The position numbers were made by a program, and so were the translations under genes. Shown in pieces: positions 42,997 to 52,984 of a stretch of 64,000 nt of DNA (positions are counted from its first letter, which is position 1; every line of letters begins with the position of its first letter). The notes beneath the pieces are model-generated. The model did no database searches. It was not told the DNA's origin and saw only the letters and a program-made list of their open reading frames with translations. Origin of the DNA: Gilvimarinus algae (GTDB lineage Bacteria > Pseudomonadota > Gammaproteobacteria > Pseudomonadales > Cellvibrionaceae). Where the stretch lies: the NCBI RefSeq assembly GCF_030518215.1, contig NZ_JAULRT010000060.1:124001-188000 (forward strand). Reading direction: 5' to 3'.

Positions 42997-44985
42997 TCAG
43001 ATTTGTGCCTGTTGGCGGGCGCCGTGCAGCGAGACGACTTCGGCACTCGGCGCGGGCCGGGCACTGGGCGCTCGGGTGACTTCCGCAAACAGCGGGGCTA
43101 GGTCGTCGCGGGCACCGGTTAAGCTTTGCAGGCTTTTGCCCAGGGTTTGCAGCTGTTCGCTGTGGCTATGGGTCTGACTGCGCAGCTCGCCCAGGCGCAT
43201 CATATGATGCTCAAGCAGCTGCTTCTGGTGCTGGTTGTGATGGGTCAAGGGGGTGAGCGCCTCGCCGAGCCAGTGATCGATACTGGTTTGCAGGTCGGTA
43301 AACAGGGTTTTCACCTCTTTGACTAAGGTGCCGATAAAGCGGTTGATCAGCGTGTTTTTGGTGGCCAGCACACTGCCCAGTGAGCGGCGCAGGCGCTCGG
43401 CGTTCGCTTCGAGGTTACGCAGTTGGCGACGCTGGCGGGTAATGTTGAGCTTGTGCTTGGCCGCCATCTGGCTGGACTCAAGGCCGTGCTCGGGTCGCTC
43501 GTAGATGCTGTTGAGCACTTTGTTGGCCCGCTCGATTTCGCGCAGCAGGTGGTTGATGCTGGCATCCACGTTTTCAAAAAAATCGCCGATGGCGCGCGAC
43601 AGACCAACCGTGGTCCAGCTGTCGCTCAGGCGCGCATTGGTTTCATCGATCATACTCTGCAGCTTGTTGCTGGCAATGGGTGCCAGCAGCGAGGTGCGCT
43701 GGTTATTGAGCATGCGTTGGCTGGTGCGCAGCGACAGTGATTGCTTGTGATAGCGATGGTGGGCGGCGCGAATTTTTTCGCGCTGGCGCTTGAGTTCGGC
43801 ATCCACGTCTTGCTCGCGGGCCTGTTGCAGCGCTTCCAATTCCTGTTCGCTCTCTTCAATGCGCCGGTTAAGACTATTGAAGGTGTTGACGATCATTTCA
43901 TGACTGTTGCTCACCAGCCGGTGGCTGATGATTTGTTGCTGCGAGCGCAAAATGCATTCGGCCAGGCGCTGCTCCAGTTGCGGGAAGTTGCTGCGCAGCA
44001 AGGCGCCGCTGCGCCGGCAGGTCTTCGCCACCAGGGCCTGCTTGGCCGACAGTGGCAGCACATGCTCCGTGGCCAGCTGTAAGTGGCGCGCAGTCTGTGC
44101 GCGAACCCGCTCAATATTGGCGGCAATTTCGGCCGGCGGGGTCAACTCGTCCCACAGGGTGTCGATTTTGTTGAGCAAGGCCAGCACGGCGGTGCAGTTT
44201 TCATCGCGCAGGCCGGCGATGTGATCGCGCCATATGGCCATGTCGCTGGCGCTGACGCCACTGTCGGCCGCCAGCAGAAAGAGGATCGCCTGAGCTTCAG
44301 GCAGGGTTTTCAGCGTCAACTCTGGCTCGTTGCCCAGGGCGTTGAGCCCAGGCGTATCGACGATGCGCAGCCCCTCGCGCAGCAGCGGGTGGTCGAGATT
44401 GATCAGCGCGTGGCGCCAGGTGGGCACTTGCACCAGGCCCGTCTGGTCATCGGCCTCCAGCTCGCGGGTGTCAAATCCAAGGCGGCCGGCCTCTTGGCGG
44501 CTCACTTCTTTACTCGCCGACACTTGGCCGATGGCCTGTGCGAGGGATTCCGGATTGTCCGGGTCAAAGTTGATGGTGAACCAGTTTTGCGGGATGCGCT
44601 TGAAGCTTTGCATGCTGGCCGCGCTGCGGCGGGTTTCAATGGGCAGCAGGCGCACGCAGTTGCGCGGTTGGGTTTCATCCCAGAAGATCTCGGTGGGGCA
44701 CATGGTGGTGCGCCCGGGCTGTGATGGCAGTAGACGGCCCGTTTGTTCGCTGTAGAGCAGGGCGTTGATCAGCTCGGTTTTGCCGCGGGAGAACTCGCCC
44801 ACGCAGGCGACGGTGAACTGGTCGCCGTCGAGCAGTTTGCGCGCGCGCTGCAAATAGCGCAGGGCGTCGCTCGTGACCATTTTGTGCGCATCGCTCCAGG
44901 CACAAAACGCCTCCAGGCGCTTATCCAGTTCGCGCTTCCAGGTATTGTATTGCGCCATTTGCCGATGCAGAGCCTTAATATCCAT
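42997..44985 (-). CDS. Dynamin-like large GTPase
   Basis: 662 residues. G1 GEFSRGKT (63-70), a Thr in RTTMCPTE for G2, G3 DTPG (210-213) and G4 NKID (272-275) make a complete GTPase. Residues about 350-640 are helical coiled coil, as in bacterial dynamin-like proteins, which remodel or repair membranes. There is no clear transmembrane paddle. It sits between metX and yggT, a position with an unrelated gene in Pseudomonas, so it is an addition to the conserved block. Its role in this organism is unknown. Confidence 0.85.
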   Translation of the reverse strand: MDIKALHRQMAQYNTWKRELDKRLEAFCAWSDAHKMVTSDALRYLQRARKLLDGDQFTVACVGEFSRGKTELINALLYSEQTGRLLPSQPGRTTMCPTEIFWDETQPRNCVRLLPIETRRSAASMQSFKRIPQNWFTINFDPDNPESLAQAIGQVSASKEVSRQEAGRLGFDTRELEADDQTGLVQVPTWRHALINLDHPLLREGLRIVDTPGLNALGNEPELTLKTLPEAQAILFLLAADSGVSASDMAIWRDHIAGLRDENCTAVLALLNKIDTLWDELTPPAEIAANIERVRAQTARHLQLATEHVLPLSAKQALVAKTCRRSGALLRSNFPQLEQRLAECILRSQQQIISHRLVSNSHEMIVNTFNSLNRRIEESEQELEALQQAREQDVDAELKRQREKIRAAHHRYHKQSLSLRTSQRMLNNQRTSLLAPIASNKLQSMIDETNARLSDSWTTVGLSRAIGDFFENVDASINHLLREIERANKVLNSIYERPEHGLESSQMAAKHKLNITRQRRQLRNLEANAERLRRSLGSVLATKNTLINRFIGTLVKEVKTLFTDLQTSIDHWLGEALTPLTHHNQHQKQLLEHHMMRLGELRSQTHSHSEQLQTLGKSLQSLTGARDDLAPLFAEVTRAPSARPAPSAEVVSLHGARQQAQI

Positions 44986-45126
44986 TTGTGCTGCCGTATC
45001 CTGAGCTGATTGTTGTGATCAACGGCCATTAAAGCGCAAATTTACCCGCCGTGCCAGCAGTGGTGCCTCGCTGGCGGACTGGCGGGTGAATTTGGCGGAC
45101 TTGCGGTCCTGTGCGTCAGCGCCGCT

Positions 45127-45714
45127 TTAGAACCCGAGCAAAATATGACGCACGCCAAGACTCTGGGCCAGAGCCGGTATCAAAAACTGGTTAAACAGGT
45201 TGAGTATCAAGAACAAAAAGATGGGGGACAGGTCAATGGGCCCCAAGGGTGGAATGATTTTGCGAATCGGCGCCATGACGGGCTCAATCAGCTGGCGCAA
45301 GAGCATCAGCGCCGGGTTGTGGCTGAAAGGCGCAACCCAACTGGCGATGATGTAGATCAGCATGCCGACAAAGTAGATTTGCACCAGCATTTTCAAAATG
45401 CCGATCACGCCCATGGGCAAGACCAGCAAAGGATTGAGGAGCCCGCCCCCGGCCACCAGATAGATCAGCTGGCCGGCAATCCACTGCAGTAGCAGCGCCA
45501 GCACCAGTGAGGCCATATCCACCCCATAGACGCCGGGAATCACCCGTCGCAGCGGTAGCAGCAGCGGATTGGTTGCCTTGCTGATGCCCTGGGATATAGG
45601 GTTGTAAAAATCGGCGCGCACCAGCTGCAGCAAAAAGCGCAGCAGGATGATCAGCATGTACAGCGACCCGAGTGTGCGGATCAGGTAAATCAGAATTTCC
45701 TGCAGGGTGTTCAT
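45127..45714 (-). CDS. yggT: YggT-family membrane protein
   Basis: 195 residues. Two YGGT repeats, each with a hydrophobic helix pair (residues about 1-90 and 95-190), including LLRFLLQLVRADFYNPISQ and FSHNPALMLLRQLIEPVMAPIRKIIPP. Related to the CcmK/YlmG-type proteins near proC and yggS. The start overlaps proC by ATGA. Confidence 0.9.
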   Translation of the reverse strand: MNTLQEILIYLIRTLGSLYMLIILLRFLLQLVRADFYNPISQGISKATNPLLLPLRRVIPGVYGVDMASLVLALLLQWIAGQLIYLVAGGGLLNPLLVLPMGVIGILKMLVQIYFVGMLIYIIASWVAPFSHNPALMLLRQLIEPVMAPIRKIIPPLGPIDLSPIFLFLILNLFNQFLIPALAQSLGVRHILLGF

Positions 45715-46547
45715 CGAGTCTCCTCAGTCGGTTGTACCAGTTCTTTGGCCAGCGCCTGCGAGCGGGCAGCGCAATCGCTCATAGCCTGTTGAATAAGCGG
45801 GCGCAAACCGCCCTGCTCAAACGCGTGTATGGCCCGCTCGGTGGTGCCGCCCGGAGACATGACTCGGCGCTTGAGCTCATCCACTGGCACATCCACCTTG
45901 CCGGCCAGTTGGGCCGCGCCCAGGGCAGTTTGCAGCGTCAGCGCCCGCGCGCTCTCGGGGGAGAGGCCCAGGGAGGTGCCCGCCTCAATCATCGCCTCCA
46001 TAAAGAGAAAGTAATAGGCCGGGCCCGAGCCGGATACGGCTGTGACTGCGTGCATCAGCGCCTCATCTTCTACCCAAATGCACAGACCTGTGGCCTCGGC
46101 AATTTGCTGGGCAAAGGCCCGGTCGCCCGCCTTCGCTTTGGCGTTGGCGAACAGGCCGCTGGCGCCCGCGCCCACCTGCGAGGGGGTATTGGGCATGCTG
46201 CGCACGATCGCCAGTGCCTCGCCCAGCCACTGGCTCAAAGCCTGAGTATCGATACCGGCGGCCACCGAGATGACCAATTGTTGGTCCAGCGCGCTGGTCA
46301 ATTGCTGGCAGGTGTCTTTCAGCATCTGTGGTTTGACGGCTAGGACGATGACCTCGGCCCAGCGAGCCGCTTGCACGTTGTCGGTGCCGACTTCTATGTT
46401 CAGTGCCGCGGCCGCTTTTGCAGCGCTGGTATCGCTGCGGGTGGTGGCGCGGATGGCGCTGGCGGGGTAGCCGCCCTCAATCAGGCCCTTGATGATGGCC
46501 CCGGCCATGTTGCCGGCGCCAATAAAGGCAATATTCTTAACAATCAC
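45711..46547 (-). CDS. proC: Pyrroline-5-carboxylate reductase ProC
   Basis: 278 residues. Rossmann start IAFIGAGNMAGAIIKGL, VRSMPNTPSQVGAGASGL and VSGSGPAYYFLFMEAM, all typical. It catalyses the last step of proline synthesis. Overlaps yggS and yggT by four bases on each side. Confidence 0.96.
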   Translation of the reverse strand: MIVKNIAFIGAGNMAGAIIKGLIEGGYPASAIRATTRSDTSAAKAAAALNIEVGTDNVQAARWAEVIVLAVKPQMLKDTCQQLTSALDQQLVISVAAGIDTQALSQWLGEALAIVRSMPNTPSQVGAGASGLFANAKAKAGDRAFAQQIAEATGLCIWVEDEALMHAVTAVSGSGPAYYFLFMEAMIEAGTSLGLSPESARALTLQTALGAAQLAGKVDVPVDELKRRVMSPGGTTERAIHAFEQGGLRPLIQQAMSDCAARSQALAKELVQPTEETR

Positions 46548-47290
46548 GGGTTGTCCTTTGTCGTGGTAGCGGTGGTGTTGGTTGCGCTGGTGGCTTTGCT
46601 CTGACGAGGGCCGAACAGGTCAGTGCCTATGCGCACCATGGTAGCGCCGCACTCGACGGCGGCTTCCAGGTCGGCGGACATTCCCATGGACAGGGTGTCC
46701 AGCGGGGCCGCCAGGCCGAGAGGCTTGAGTTGCTTGAGTGCCTCGGCCAGCTGGTTGAAAGGCTGGCGCTGTGCTTCGGGTTCGCTCGCCGGAGCCGGTA
46801 TGGCCATGAGCCCCCGCAGCGACAGGCCCGGCAGTGCGGCCACCGCGCGGGCCAGCGCAGGCAGCTCGGCCAGATGGACGCCGGCCTTGCTGGGCTCGCG
46901 GTCGATATTGACCTGCAGACAGATGTTCAGCGGTGGCAGGTGCTGCGGGCGCTGCGCCGAGAGGCGCTCGGCGATTTTCAGCCGGTCGACGCTGTGCACC
47001 CAGCTAAAGTGCTCGGCGATGGCGCGGGTTTTATTGGATTGAATGGGGCCGATAAAGTGCCACTCAATGCCGGCCAGATCGGCGAGCGCATGCTGTTTGT
47101 CGAGGGCTTCTTGCAGGTAGTTCTCGCCGAAACGGCGCAGGCCCGCGCTATAGGCCTCGCGCACACGCTCCGGGCTCTGGGTTTTACTGACAGCAATCAG
47201 CGTGATGTCGCCGTCGGGGCGCGAGGCCGCAGCGGCCGCTGCTTGCAATCGGGCGGTGACATCGGCGAGCTTCTCGTCTATCTTGTGCAT
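46544..47290 (-). CDS. yggS: PLP homeostasis protein YggS (PLPBP)
   Basis: 248 residues. PLP lysine in LIAVSKTQ, EWHFIGPIQSNKTR and LSMGMSADLEAAVECGATMVRIGT. YggS balances pyridoxal phosphate and amino acids and shares an operon with proC and yggT. Divergent from pilT. Confidence 0.94.
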   Translation of the reverse strand: MHKIDEKLADVTARLQAAAAAASRPDGDITLIAVSKTQSPERVREAYSAGLRRFGENYLQEALDKQHALADLAGIEWHFIGPIQSNKTRAIAEHFSWVHSVDRLKIAERLSAQRPQHLPPLNICLQVNIDREPSKAGVHLAELPALARAVAALPGLSLRGLMAIPAPASEPEAQRQPFNQLAEALKQLKPLGLAAPLDTLSMGMSADLEAAVECGATMVRIGTDLFGPRQSKATSATNTTATTTKDNP

Positions 47291-47378
47291 CTGGTTTCCG
47301 AAATTAATCGCTGCGCCTGGCTCTGGTCCCGGCCTTCACAGAACGACAAAAACTGATTGAGATTAAGGGTTTAGCTGT

Positions 47379-48413
47379 ATGGATATCACGGAGCTCCTCG
47401 CCTTTAGCGCCAAACAGGGCGCCTCGGACTTACACCTCTCGGCGGGCCTGCCGCCCATGATTCGTGTGGACGGTGACGTCAGACGCATCAACCTGCCGCC
47501 TATGGAGCACAAGCAGGTGCATAGTTTGATCTACGAGATCATGAATGACAAGCAGCGCAAGGACTTCGAGGAATTCCTGGAAACAGACTTCTCGTTTGAA
47601 GTGCCGGGGGTGGCCCGTTTCCGGGTTAACGCCTTTAATCAGAACCGCGGCGCCGGCGCGGTGTTTCGTACCATTCCCTCCAAGGTGCTGACCATGGAGG
47701 AGCTGGGGATGGGGCAGGTGTTCCGCGATATCTGCGCCGTGCCCCGAGGCCTGGTGTTGGTGACCGGACCCACGGGCTCGGGCAAGTCCACCACCCTGGC
47801 GGCCATGATGGATTACATCAACGACAACAAGTACGAACACATTCTCACCATTGAAGATCCCATCGAATTTGTTCACGAATCGAAAAAATGTCTGGTCAAC
47901 CAGCGTGAAGTGCACCGCGATACCCACGGCTTTTCCGAGGCCCTGCGCTCGGCTCTGCGGGAAGACCCGGACATTATTCTGGTGGGCGAGATGCGGGACT
48001 TGGAAACCATTCGTCTGGCGCTGACCGCGGCGGAAACCGGGCACTTGGTGTTCGGTACCCTGCACACCACCAGCGCGGCCAAAACCATTGACCGGGTGGT
48101 GGACGTGTTCCCCGCCAACGAGAAGGCCATGGTGCGCTCCATGCTTTCCGAGTCCCTGCAGGCGGTCATATCGCAGACACTGCTGAAGAAAAACGGTGGC
48201 GGCCGTGTCGCGGCGCACGAAATTATGCGCGGCACCCCCGCGATCCGTAACCTGATCCGTGAAGACAAGGTGGCGCAGATGTACTCGGCGATTCAAACCG
48301 GCGCCTCTGTGGGCATGCAGACCATGGATCAATGCCTGGAAGACATGGTGGCCAAGCGCCTGGTGTCGCGCGAAGTGGCCCGCGAAAAAGCGAAGATGCC
48401 GGAAAATTTTTAA
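47379..48413 (+). CDS. pilT: Type IV pilus retraction ATPase PilT
   Basis: 344 residues, the family length. Walker A GPTGSGKS (130-137), Asp box EDPIEFVH, Walker B ILVGEMRD, His box HTTSA and the C-terminal AIRNLIRE signature. PilT depolymerises pilin and drives twitching. The 63-base gap to pilU suggests co-transcription. Confidence 0.96.
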   Translation: MDITELLAFSAKQGASDLHLSAGLPPMIRVDGDVRRINLPPMEHKQVHSLIYEIMNDKQRKDFEEFLETDFSFEVPGVARFRVNAFNQNRGAGAVFRTIPSKVLTMEELGMGQVFRDICAVPRGLVLVTGPTGSGKSTTLAAMMDYINDNKYEHILTIEDPIEFVHESKKCLVNQREVHRDTHGFSEALRSALREDPDIILVGEMRDLETIRLALTAAETGHLVFGTLHTTSAAKTIDRVVDVFPANEKAMVRSMLSESLQAVISQTLLKKNGGGRVAAHEIMRGTPAIRNLIREDKVAQMYSAIQTGASVGMQTMDQCLEDMVAKRLVSREVAREKAKMPENF

Positions 48414-48476
48414 CAGCGCCGAACGCGGGGCGTTTGCTTTATACAAAAACGACAAACTTATTGCTGAGCGATAATT

Positions 48477-49622
48477 ATGGACTTCGATCGATTACTGCAA
48501 TTGATGGTGGATAAGGGGGCTTCGGATCTTTTTATAACGGCTGGTGTACCGCCGTCCATCAAACTGCACGGTAAAGTGGTTCCGGCCACGGCGACGCCTC
48601 TTGCGCCCGAAAAAGCCCGCGAGCTGGTGCTGTCAGTGATGAATGAAAAGCAGCGCAAAGAGTTTCTGGAGGCCAAAGAACTCAACTTTGCCATCAGCGC
48701 CCGGGGCATTGGTCGTTTTCGGGCCAGCGCCTTCTACCAGCGCAACCTCGCCGGCATGGTGCTGCGGCGTATTGAAACCAACATTCCGAAAATTGACGAC
48801 CTGCATCTGCCGGATGTGATTAAAGATCTGGCTATGACCAAGCGCGGCCTGGTGATGTTTGTGGGCGCCACAGGTACCGGTAAGTCCACCTCGCTGGCGG
48901 CCATGATTGGTCACCGCAATCGCAACTCCAAGGGTCATATTATTTCTATTGAAGACCCGATTGAATTTATCCACCAGCACGAGGGCTGTATTATCACCCA
49001 GCGCGAGGTGGGTATTGATACCGATTCGTTTGAGATCGCCCTGAAAAACACCCTGCGCCAGGCGCCGGATGTGATTTTGATTGGTGAGGTGCGCTCTCGC
49101 GAAACCATGGAGCACGCCATCGCTTTCGCCGAGACCGGGCACCTTTGCTTGTGTACGCTACACGCCAACAACGCCAACCAGGCGCTGGACCGGATCATTC
49201 ACTTTTTCCCCGCCGACCGTCACCGCCAGTTGTGGATGGACCTGTCGTTGAACCTGCGGGGCATTGTCGCTCAGCAGTTGATTCCGACACCCGATGGTAA
49301 GGGCCGCCGGGCGTGTCTCGAGGTGTTGCTCAATACCCCGTTGATGTCGGATTTGATTCGCAAGGGTGAAGTGGGCGAGCTGAAAGAGCTGATGAAAAAG
49401 TCTACTGAGCTGGGCATGCAGACCTTTGACCAAGCGCTCTACGCGCTCTACGACAACGGCGAAATCACCTACGAAGACGCGCTGTCACACGCCGACTCGC
49501 CTAACGATCTGCGCTTGATGATTAAGCTCGGTTCGGAAACAGACGCTACCTATCTCTCGAATGCGGCGGATTCATTGTCGATTGAAGAGGAAGACAAAGG
49601 TCGCGGCGGCAGGATGTTTTGA
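48477..49622 (+). CDS. pilU: Type IV pilus accessory retraction ATPase PilU
   Basis: 381 residues. Walker A GATGTGKS, EDPIEFIHQH, Walker B LIGEVRS, and CTLHANN; a longer C-terminal tail than PilT, as in Pseudomonas PilU. PilU assists PilT-dependent retraction. Confidence 0.94.
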   Translation: MDFDRLLQLMVDKGASDLFITAGVPPSIKLHGKVVPATATPLAPEKARELVLSVMNEKQRKEFLEAKELNFAISARGIGRFRASAFYQRNLAGMVLRRIETNIPKIDDLHLPDVIKDLAMTKRGLVMFVGATGTGKSTSLAAMIGHRNRNSKGHIISIEDPIEFIHQHEGCIITQREVGIDTDSFEIALKNTLRQAPDVILIGEVRSRETMEHAIAFAETGHLCLCTLHANNANQALDRIIHFFPADRHRQLWMDLSLNLRGIVAQQLIPTPDGKGRRACLEVLLNTPLMSDLIRKGEVGELKELMKKSTELGMQTFDQALYALYDNGEITYEDALSHADSPNDLRLMIKLGSETDATYLSNAADSLSIEEEDKGRGGRMF

Positions 49623-49652
49623 CGGTGGATGTGGGGGAGCGGGTGGCTGGTG

Positions 49653-50087
49653 CTATTCGCTCCTGGTTGAGCGCTCGCTGAACCAGGTTTCCAAAATAAG
49701 CCGTGCAGCTATGGCATCGACGGGATCACTTTTGTAGTGGCCGGAGCCGCCGGCCGCCCGGTGCTCTTGCTTGGCCTCAAAGCTGCTGAGCCTCTCATCC
49801 ACCATTTGTATCGCCACCCCGAAGCGACCGTGCAGGCGGTTGGCAAATTTGCGCGCCCTTTGGGCAAAGTCGCTGTCGCTGCCATCCATATTCAGTGGCA
49901 GCCCTACCAGTACCAATTCTGGCTGCCACTCGTCCAGCAATTTTTTAATGTCGTTCCAATCGGGGGTGCCGTCGCGCGCGCGCAGCTCACCGAGGGCACT
50001 GGCACTGCCGGTTGCGGTTTGCCCGGTGGCAACGCCAATACGGCTGGTGCCATAGTCAAATGCCAGCAGGGTGCGAGGCTCAGGCAT
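49653..50087 (-). CDS. ruvX: Holliday-junction resolvase-like RuvX (YqgF)
   Basis: 144 residues. RNase H-like fold with LLAFDYGTSRIGVA, LVGLPLNMDG and VDERLSS. In E. coli it matures 16S rRNA. Overlaps yqgE by eight bases. Confidence 0.94.
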   Translation of the reverse strand: MPEPRTLLAFDYGTSRIGVATGQTATGSASALGELRARDGTPDWNDIKKLLDEWQPELVLVGLPLNMDGSDSDFAQRARKFANRLHGRFGVAIQMVDERLSSFEAKQEHRAAGGSGHYKSDPVDAIAARLILETWFSERSTRSE

Positions 50088-50670
50088 GGCCGGCGGTGTT
50101 GGAGATCAGGTTGAGGTCTATGCCGAGATCCTTGGCGGCCGCGGCCCAGCGCTGCTCGGCCGGCGTGTGAAAGAGAATTTGCTGATCCGCTGCGACGGTC
50201 AGCCAGGCGTTGTCGGCAATTTCTTGCTCCAATTGGCCTTGATCCCAGCCGGCATAGCCCAGGGCTACCAGATAGTGGCTTGGGCCTTCACCGCGGGACA
50301 TGGCTTCGAGGATGTCCTTGGACGCTGTCAGGTAAATCTCTGGTGAGACTTTTAGCGTGGACTGCCATTGGCGGCCGTCCTCTGCCGGGTGCAGTACAAA
50401 GCCCCGCTCCACACTCACCGGGCCACCGGCGAGCGCTGGCAGGTGGGCGGAGTCGTGATCAGTGGCCAGCTCCAGCTGCTCGTAAATGTCGCCAAGCGAG
50501 AGCTCCATGGGCAGGTTGATGATCAATCCCATGGCGCCGTCATCCGAGTGCTCGCAGATGTAAGTAACGCTGTGGGCGAAGGTGGGGTCACTCATGCCCG
50601 GCATGGCAATCAGGAACTGGTTGCGCAGCGAGCCGAGTTCAAAGTTGTTCGTATCCTGTCGTTCGGTCAT
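50080..50670 (-). CDS. yqgE: YqgE/AlgH family protein
   Basis: 196 residues. It begins NQFLIAMPGMSDPTFAHSVTYICEH, then GAMGLIIN and FVLHPA, the family pattern. In Pseudomonas AlgH lies in the same place. Its function is not well known. Confidence 0.93.
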   Translation of the reverse strand: MTERQDTNNFELGSLRNQFLIAMPGMSDPTFAHSVTYICEHSDDGAMGLIINLPMELSLGDIYEQLELATDHDSAHLPALAGGPVSVERGFVLHPAEDGRQWQSTLKVSPEIYLTASKDILEAMSRGEGPSHYLVALGYAGWDQGQLEQEIADNAWLTVAADQQILFHTPAEQRWAAAAKDLGIDLNLISNTAGHA

Positions 50671-50777
50671 ATCATCAGTATTGGGTCGGAGTGAGACAAA
50701 CTCAAGTAAAAACAGTGGGGTTTCGCTCGCCTTGGCTGCTTGTCAGGCGCCGTCTTGCCGCGACGGGTCAACAACCT

Positions 50778-51692
50778 CTAGAGAGCGTTACGAGCGGCGC
50801 TGGTGGTTAGACCATCGATCTCGAATGACCAGGTGCGAATGATTTGCAGCTGATCGTACTTTTCCCGCACCTCGGGGGGGATAGGGTCAAAAGGGGCGGC
50901 CATGCGGACAATCTGCAGGGCCGCTTCGTCGAGAATCCCCACGCCGGACGACTCCGATAGCTCCAGCTCGCGAATGGTGCCGTTGGCATTGAGGGTCACG
51001 GCCATGCGCAGGCTGCCGGTCAGGCGCTGGGCCAGAGCTTGTTGCGGGTAGTTGGCGTTGCCCATCTGCTCGACCTTGCGACTCCAGTTGAGGAGGTATT
51101 GAGCCTCGGGAGCGGTTTTGGTGGCCACTGAGGTCAGTCGGCGGATGCGCGGGCGCTTGGCGTATTCCTGGCGCTGGCGGTCGAGCTTGGCCTGGAGGCT
51201 GGCGATTTCCGGTGTGATCAGCGGCTGCTCGTCCGGCAGGCCGATGCGCTCGTCCTCTTTTTGTTCTCGCTCTTCATCGCGATTTTGCAGAATACTGCGC
51301 TCGGCATCGAGCGTTGTAACCATGCGGGTGTTTTGCTCGGCCGTAGGGGTGGCGGCCTGTATCTGCGGTACCGGGTTGACCTCATTGACGTCGGGCGCGG
51401 CGAAGTCGGCCTCGCGCTCGGTGGTCAGCTCCTGGTTGGCCAGTTCGGTGCCGCTCGCCTCCTGGTTGTGCTGGGCGAGAAAACTGGCGTCTTCGGGCGC
51501 GCGCTCTGATTGGTGATTGGCCAATGTAATTTCGAGCGTCGGTGCCAGCTCGTCGGGCTGGGGCAGGGTAAAGGTCAGCCCGAAAATCAGCATGGCGTGG
51601 GCGACTATGGCAATAAACACGGTAAAGCTCAGCCGGTCGGCACTTTTGACGCTGGTATCGACGCCGACGGCAATGTTGGCGCTGGCGGTCAT
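50778..51692 (-). CDS. tonB: TonB-family energy transducer (TonB3-like)
   Basis: 304 residues. One N-terminal TM (FIAIVAHAMLIFGLTFTL), an acidic/Gln-rich periplasmic spacer instead of the Pro-rich one, a coiled region near 165-185, and a C-terminal TonB domain (NYPQQALAQRLTGSLRMAVTL and ESSGVGILDEAAL). In P. aeruginosa the gene next to gshB is tonB3, needed for twitching and pilus assembly. It overlaps gshB by four bases. It may power transport, including the two TonB receptors of this window, but the genetic position points to pili. Confidence 0.85.
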   Translation of the reverse strand: MTASANIAVGVDTSVKSADRLSFTVFIAIVAHAMLIFGLTFTLPQPDELAPTLEITLANHQSERAPEDASFLAQHNQEASGTELANQELTTEREADFAAPDVNEVNPVPQIQAATPTAEQNTRMVTTLDAERSILQNRDEEREQKEDERIGLPDEQPLITPEIASLQAKLDRQRQEYAKRPRIRRLTSVATKTAPEAQYLLNWSRKVEQMGNANYPQQALAQRLTGSLRMAVTLNANGTIRELELSESSGVGILDEAALQIVRMAAPFDPIPPEVREKYDQLQIIRTWSFEIDGLTTSAARNAL

Positions 51693-52654
51693 CGGCCCTG
51701 GTCCCGCTCGCTGAGCATGGTTTCAATGGCGCTCATCAGGGCGGCACCGATACGGGTATTGTAGGCCTTGTCGATTTCGCGCACGCAGGTGGGGCTGGTG
51801 ACGTTGATCTCAGTCAGGTAGTCGCCGATAACATCCAGGCCGACAAACAAAAGGCCGCGCTCGATCAGCTGGTCGGCCACCTGGCTGACGATCCAACGGT
51901 CCTTGTCGGTGAGTGGCTGGGCGACCCCTCGGCCTCCGGCAGCCAGGTTGCCCCGGGTTTCGCCCTCGGCTGGAATACGGGCCAGGGCGTAGGGAATGGC
52001 CTCGCCGGCGACAACCAAAATACGCTTGTCGCCGTTGCTGATTTCGGGGATGAATTTCTGTGCCATGGTCAGGTGGCGGCCGTGGCCGGTGAGCGTCTCA
52101 AGAATAACACCCACATTGGGGTCGCCTTGCTTGCAGCGGAATATGCTACTGCCGCCCATGCCATCCAGCGGCTTAAAGATGACGTCTCCGTGCTCTTTGT
52201 GAAAATTCTTGAGCTGGTCCATCCGGGCGCTGACAATCATCGGCGGGCAGCACTGGGGAAACTGGGTGGCAAACATCTTCTCGTTGCAGTCGCGCAGGCT
52301 GCGGGGGTCATTGACGACCATGGCGCCCTGGCGCTGGGCGGCCTCGAGAATGTAGGTGCTGTAAATATAATCTGTGTCAAAGGGCGGGTCCTTGCGCATC
52401 AGGATCACGTCCAGCTCCCCCAGCGCAATATCCTCCGGGGCTCCCAGCTCGTACCAGCACTCAGCGCTGTCGAAGACTTTCAACGGCCGGGCGCTGGCTC
52501 GCGCCCGATCCCGTGCGAGATAGAGGTCGGCCGGCTCCATATACACCAAGTCGTGGCCCCTCTCGGCGGCGGCCAGAAGGAGTGCGAGGGTGGTGTCTTT
52601 GTAGTAGGTGATGCTTGCGATGGGGTCCATCACAACGCCGATGGTCAGGCTCAT
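51689..52654 (-). CDS. gshB: Glutathione synthetase GshB
   Basis: 321 residues from the ATG at 52654 (TIGVVMDPIASI start). ATP-grasp motifs DVILMRKDPPFD, KPLDGMGGSSIF and EINVTSPTCVREID are clear. It ligates glycine to gamma-glutamylcysteine. The longer frame upstream adds unlike residues and was rejected. It sits just before tonB and the pil operon as in Pseudomonas. Confidence 0.95.
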   Translation of the reverse strand: MSLTIGVVMDPIASITYYKDTTLALLLAAAERGHDLVYMEPADLYLARDRARASARPLKVFDSAECWYELGAPEDIALGELDVILMRKDPPFDTDYIYSTYILEAAQRQGAMVVNDPRSLRDCNEKMFATQFPQCCPPMIVSARMDQLKNFHKEHGDVIFKPLDGMGGSSIFRCKQGDPNVGVILETLTGHGRHLTMAQKFIPEISNGDKRILVVAGEAIPYALARIPAEGETRGNLAAGGRGVAQPLTDKDRWIVSQVADQLIERGLLFVGLDVIGDYLTEINVTSPTCVREIDKAYNTRIGAALMSAIETMLSERDQGR

Positions 52655-52984
52655 GAAACTGCGTCCGGCTTGTGTTTGGGGGATGGCGTCGGGCGGCTTG
52701 TTTGGGCAGCCCTCGTGCGATGCTAAAGTTATCCGCTTGCACGGCCGCGCGCAAGCCCTCAATTGCCATAATCGGGAGTAATATCAAACTGCAAAATCCG
52801 TATATTTATGTATATATTCAGCCATTTATAGATAAAGCTTAAAAACTATGTTAAAAGTTGGTCATATAAATTAACCCGACGGGTTTATTGCGGGCGGGCC
52901 AAATGCGTATTAAGGTGCCTGAACTGTGAGCCGTGTCGCACTTTGGCGTTTCCTACACAAAAAACAGCGCAAAGGTCAGCATGT
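52655..52984. other. AT-rich divergent promoter region of gshB and pilG
   Basis: About 330 bases, notably AT-rich between 52790 and 52880 in an otherwise GC-rich stretch. I see no gene. TATAAA (about 52865) resembles a minus-10 box but I could not place a convincing minus-35 partner. It should contain the pilG and gshB promoters. Confidence 0.45.

Noticed and set aside
52865-52872. TATAAA as a pilG promoter minus-10 box
   Set aside because: No convincing minus-35 partner at proper spacing, so it is mentioned only in the intergenic entry.
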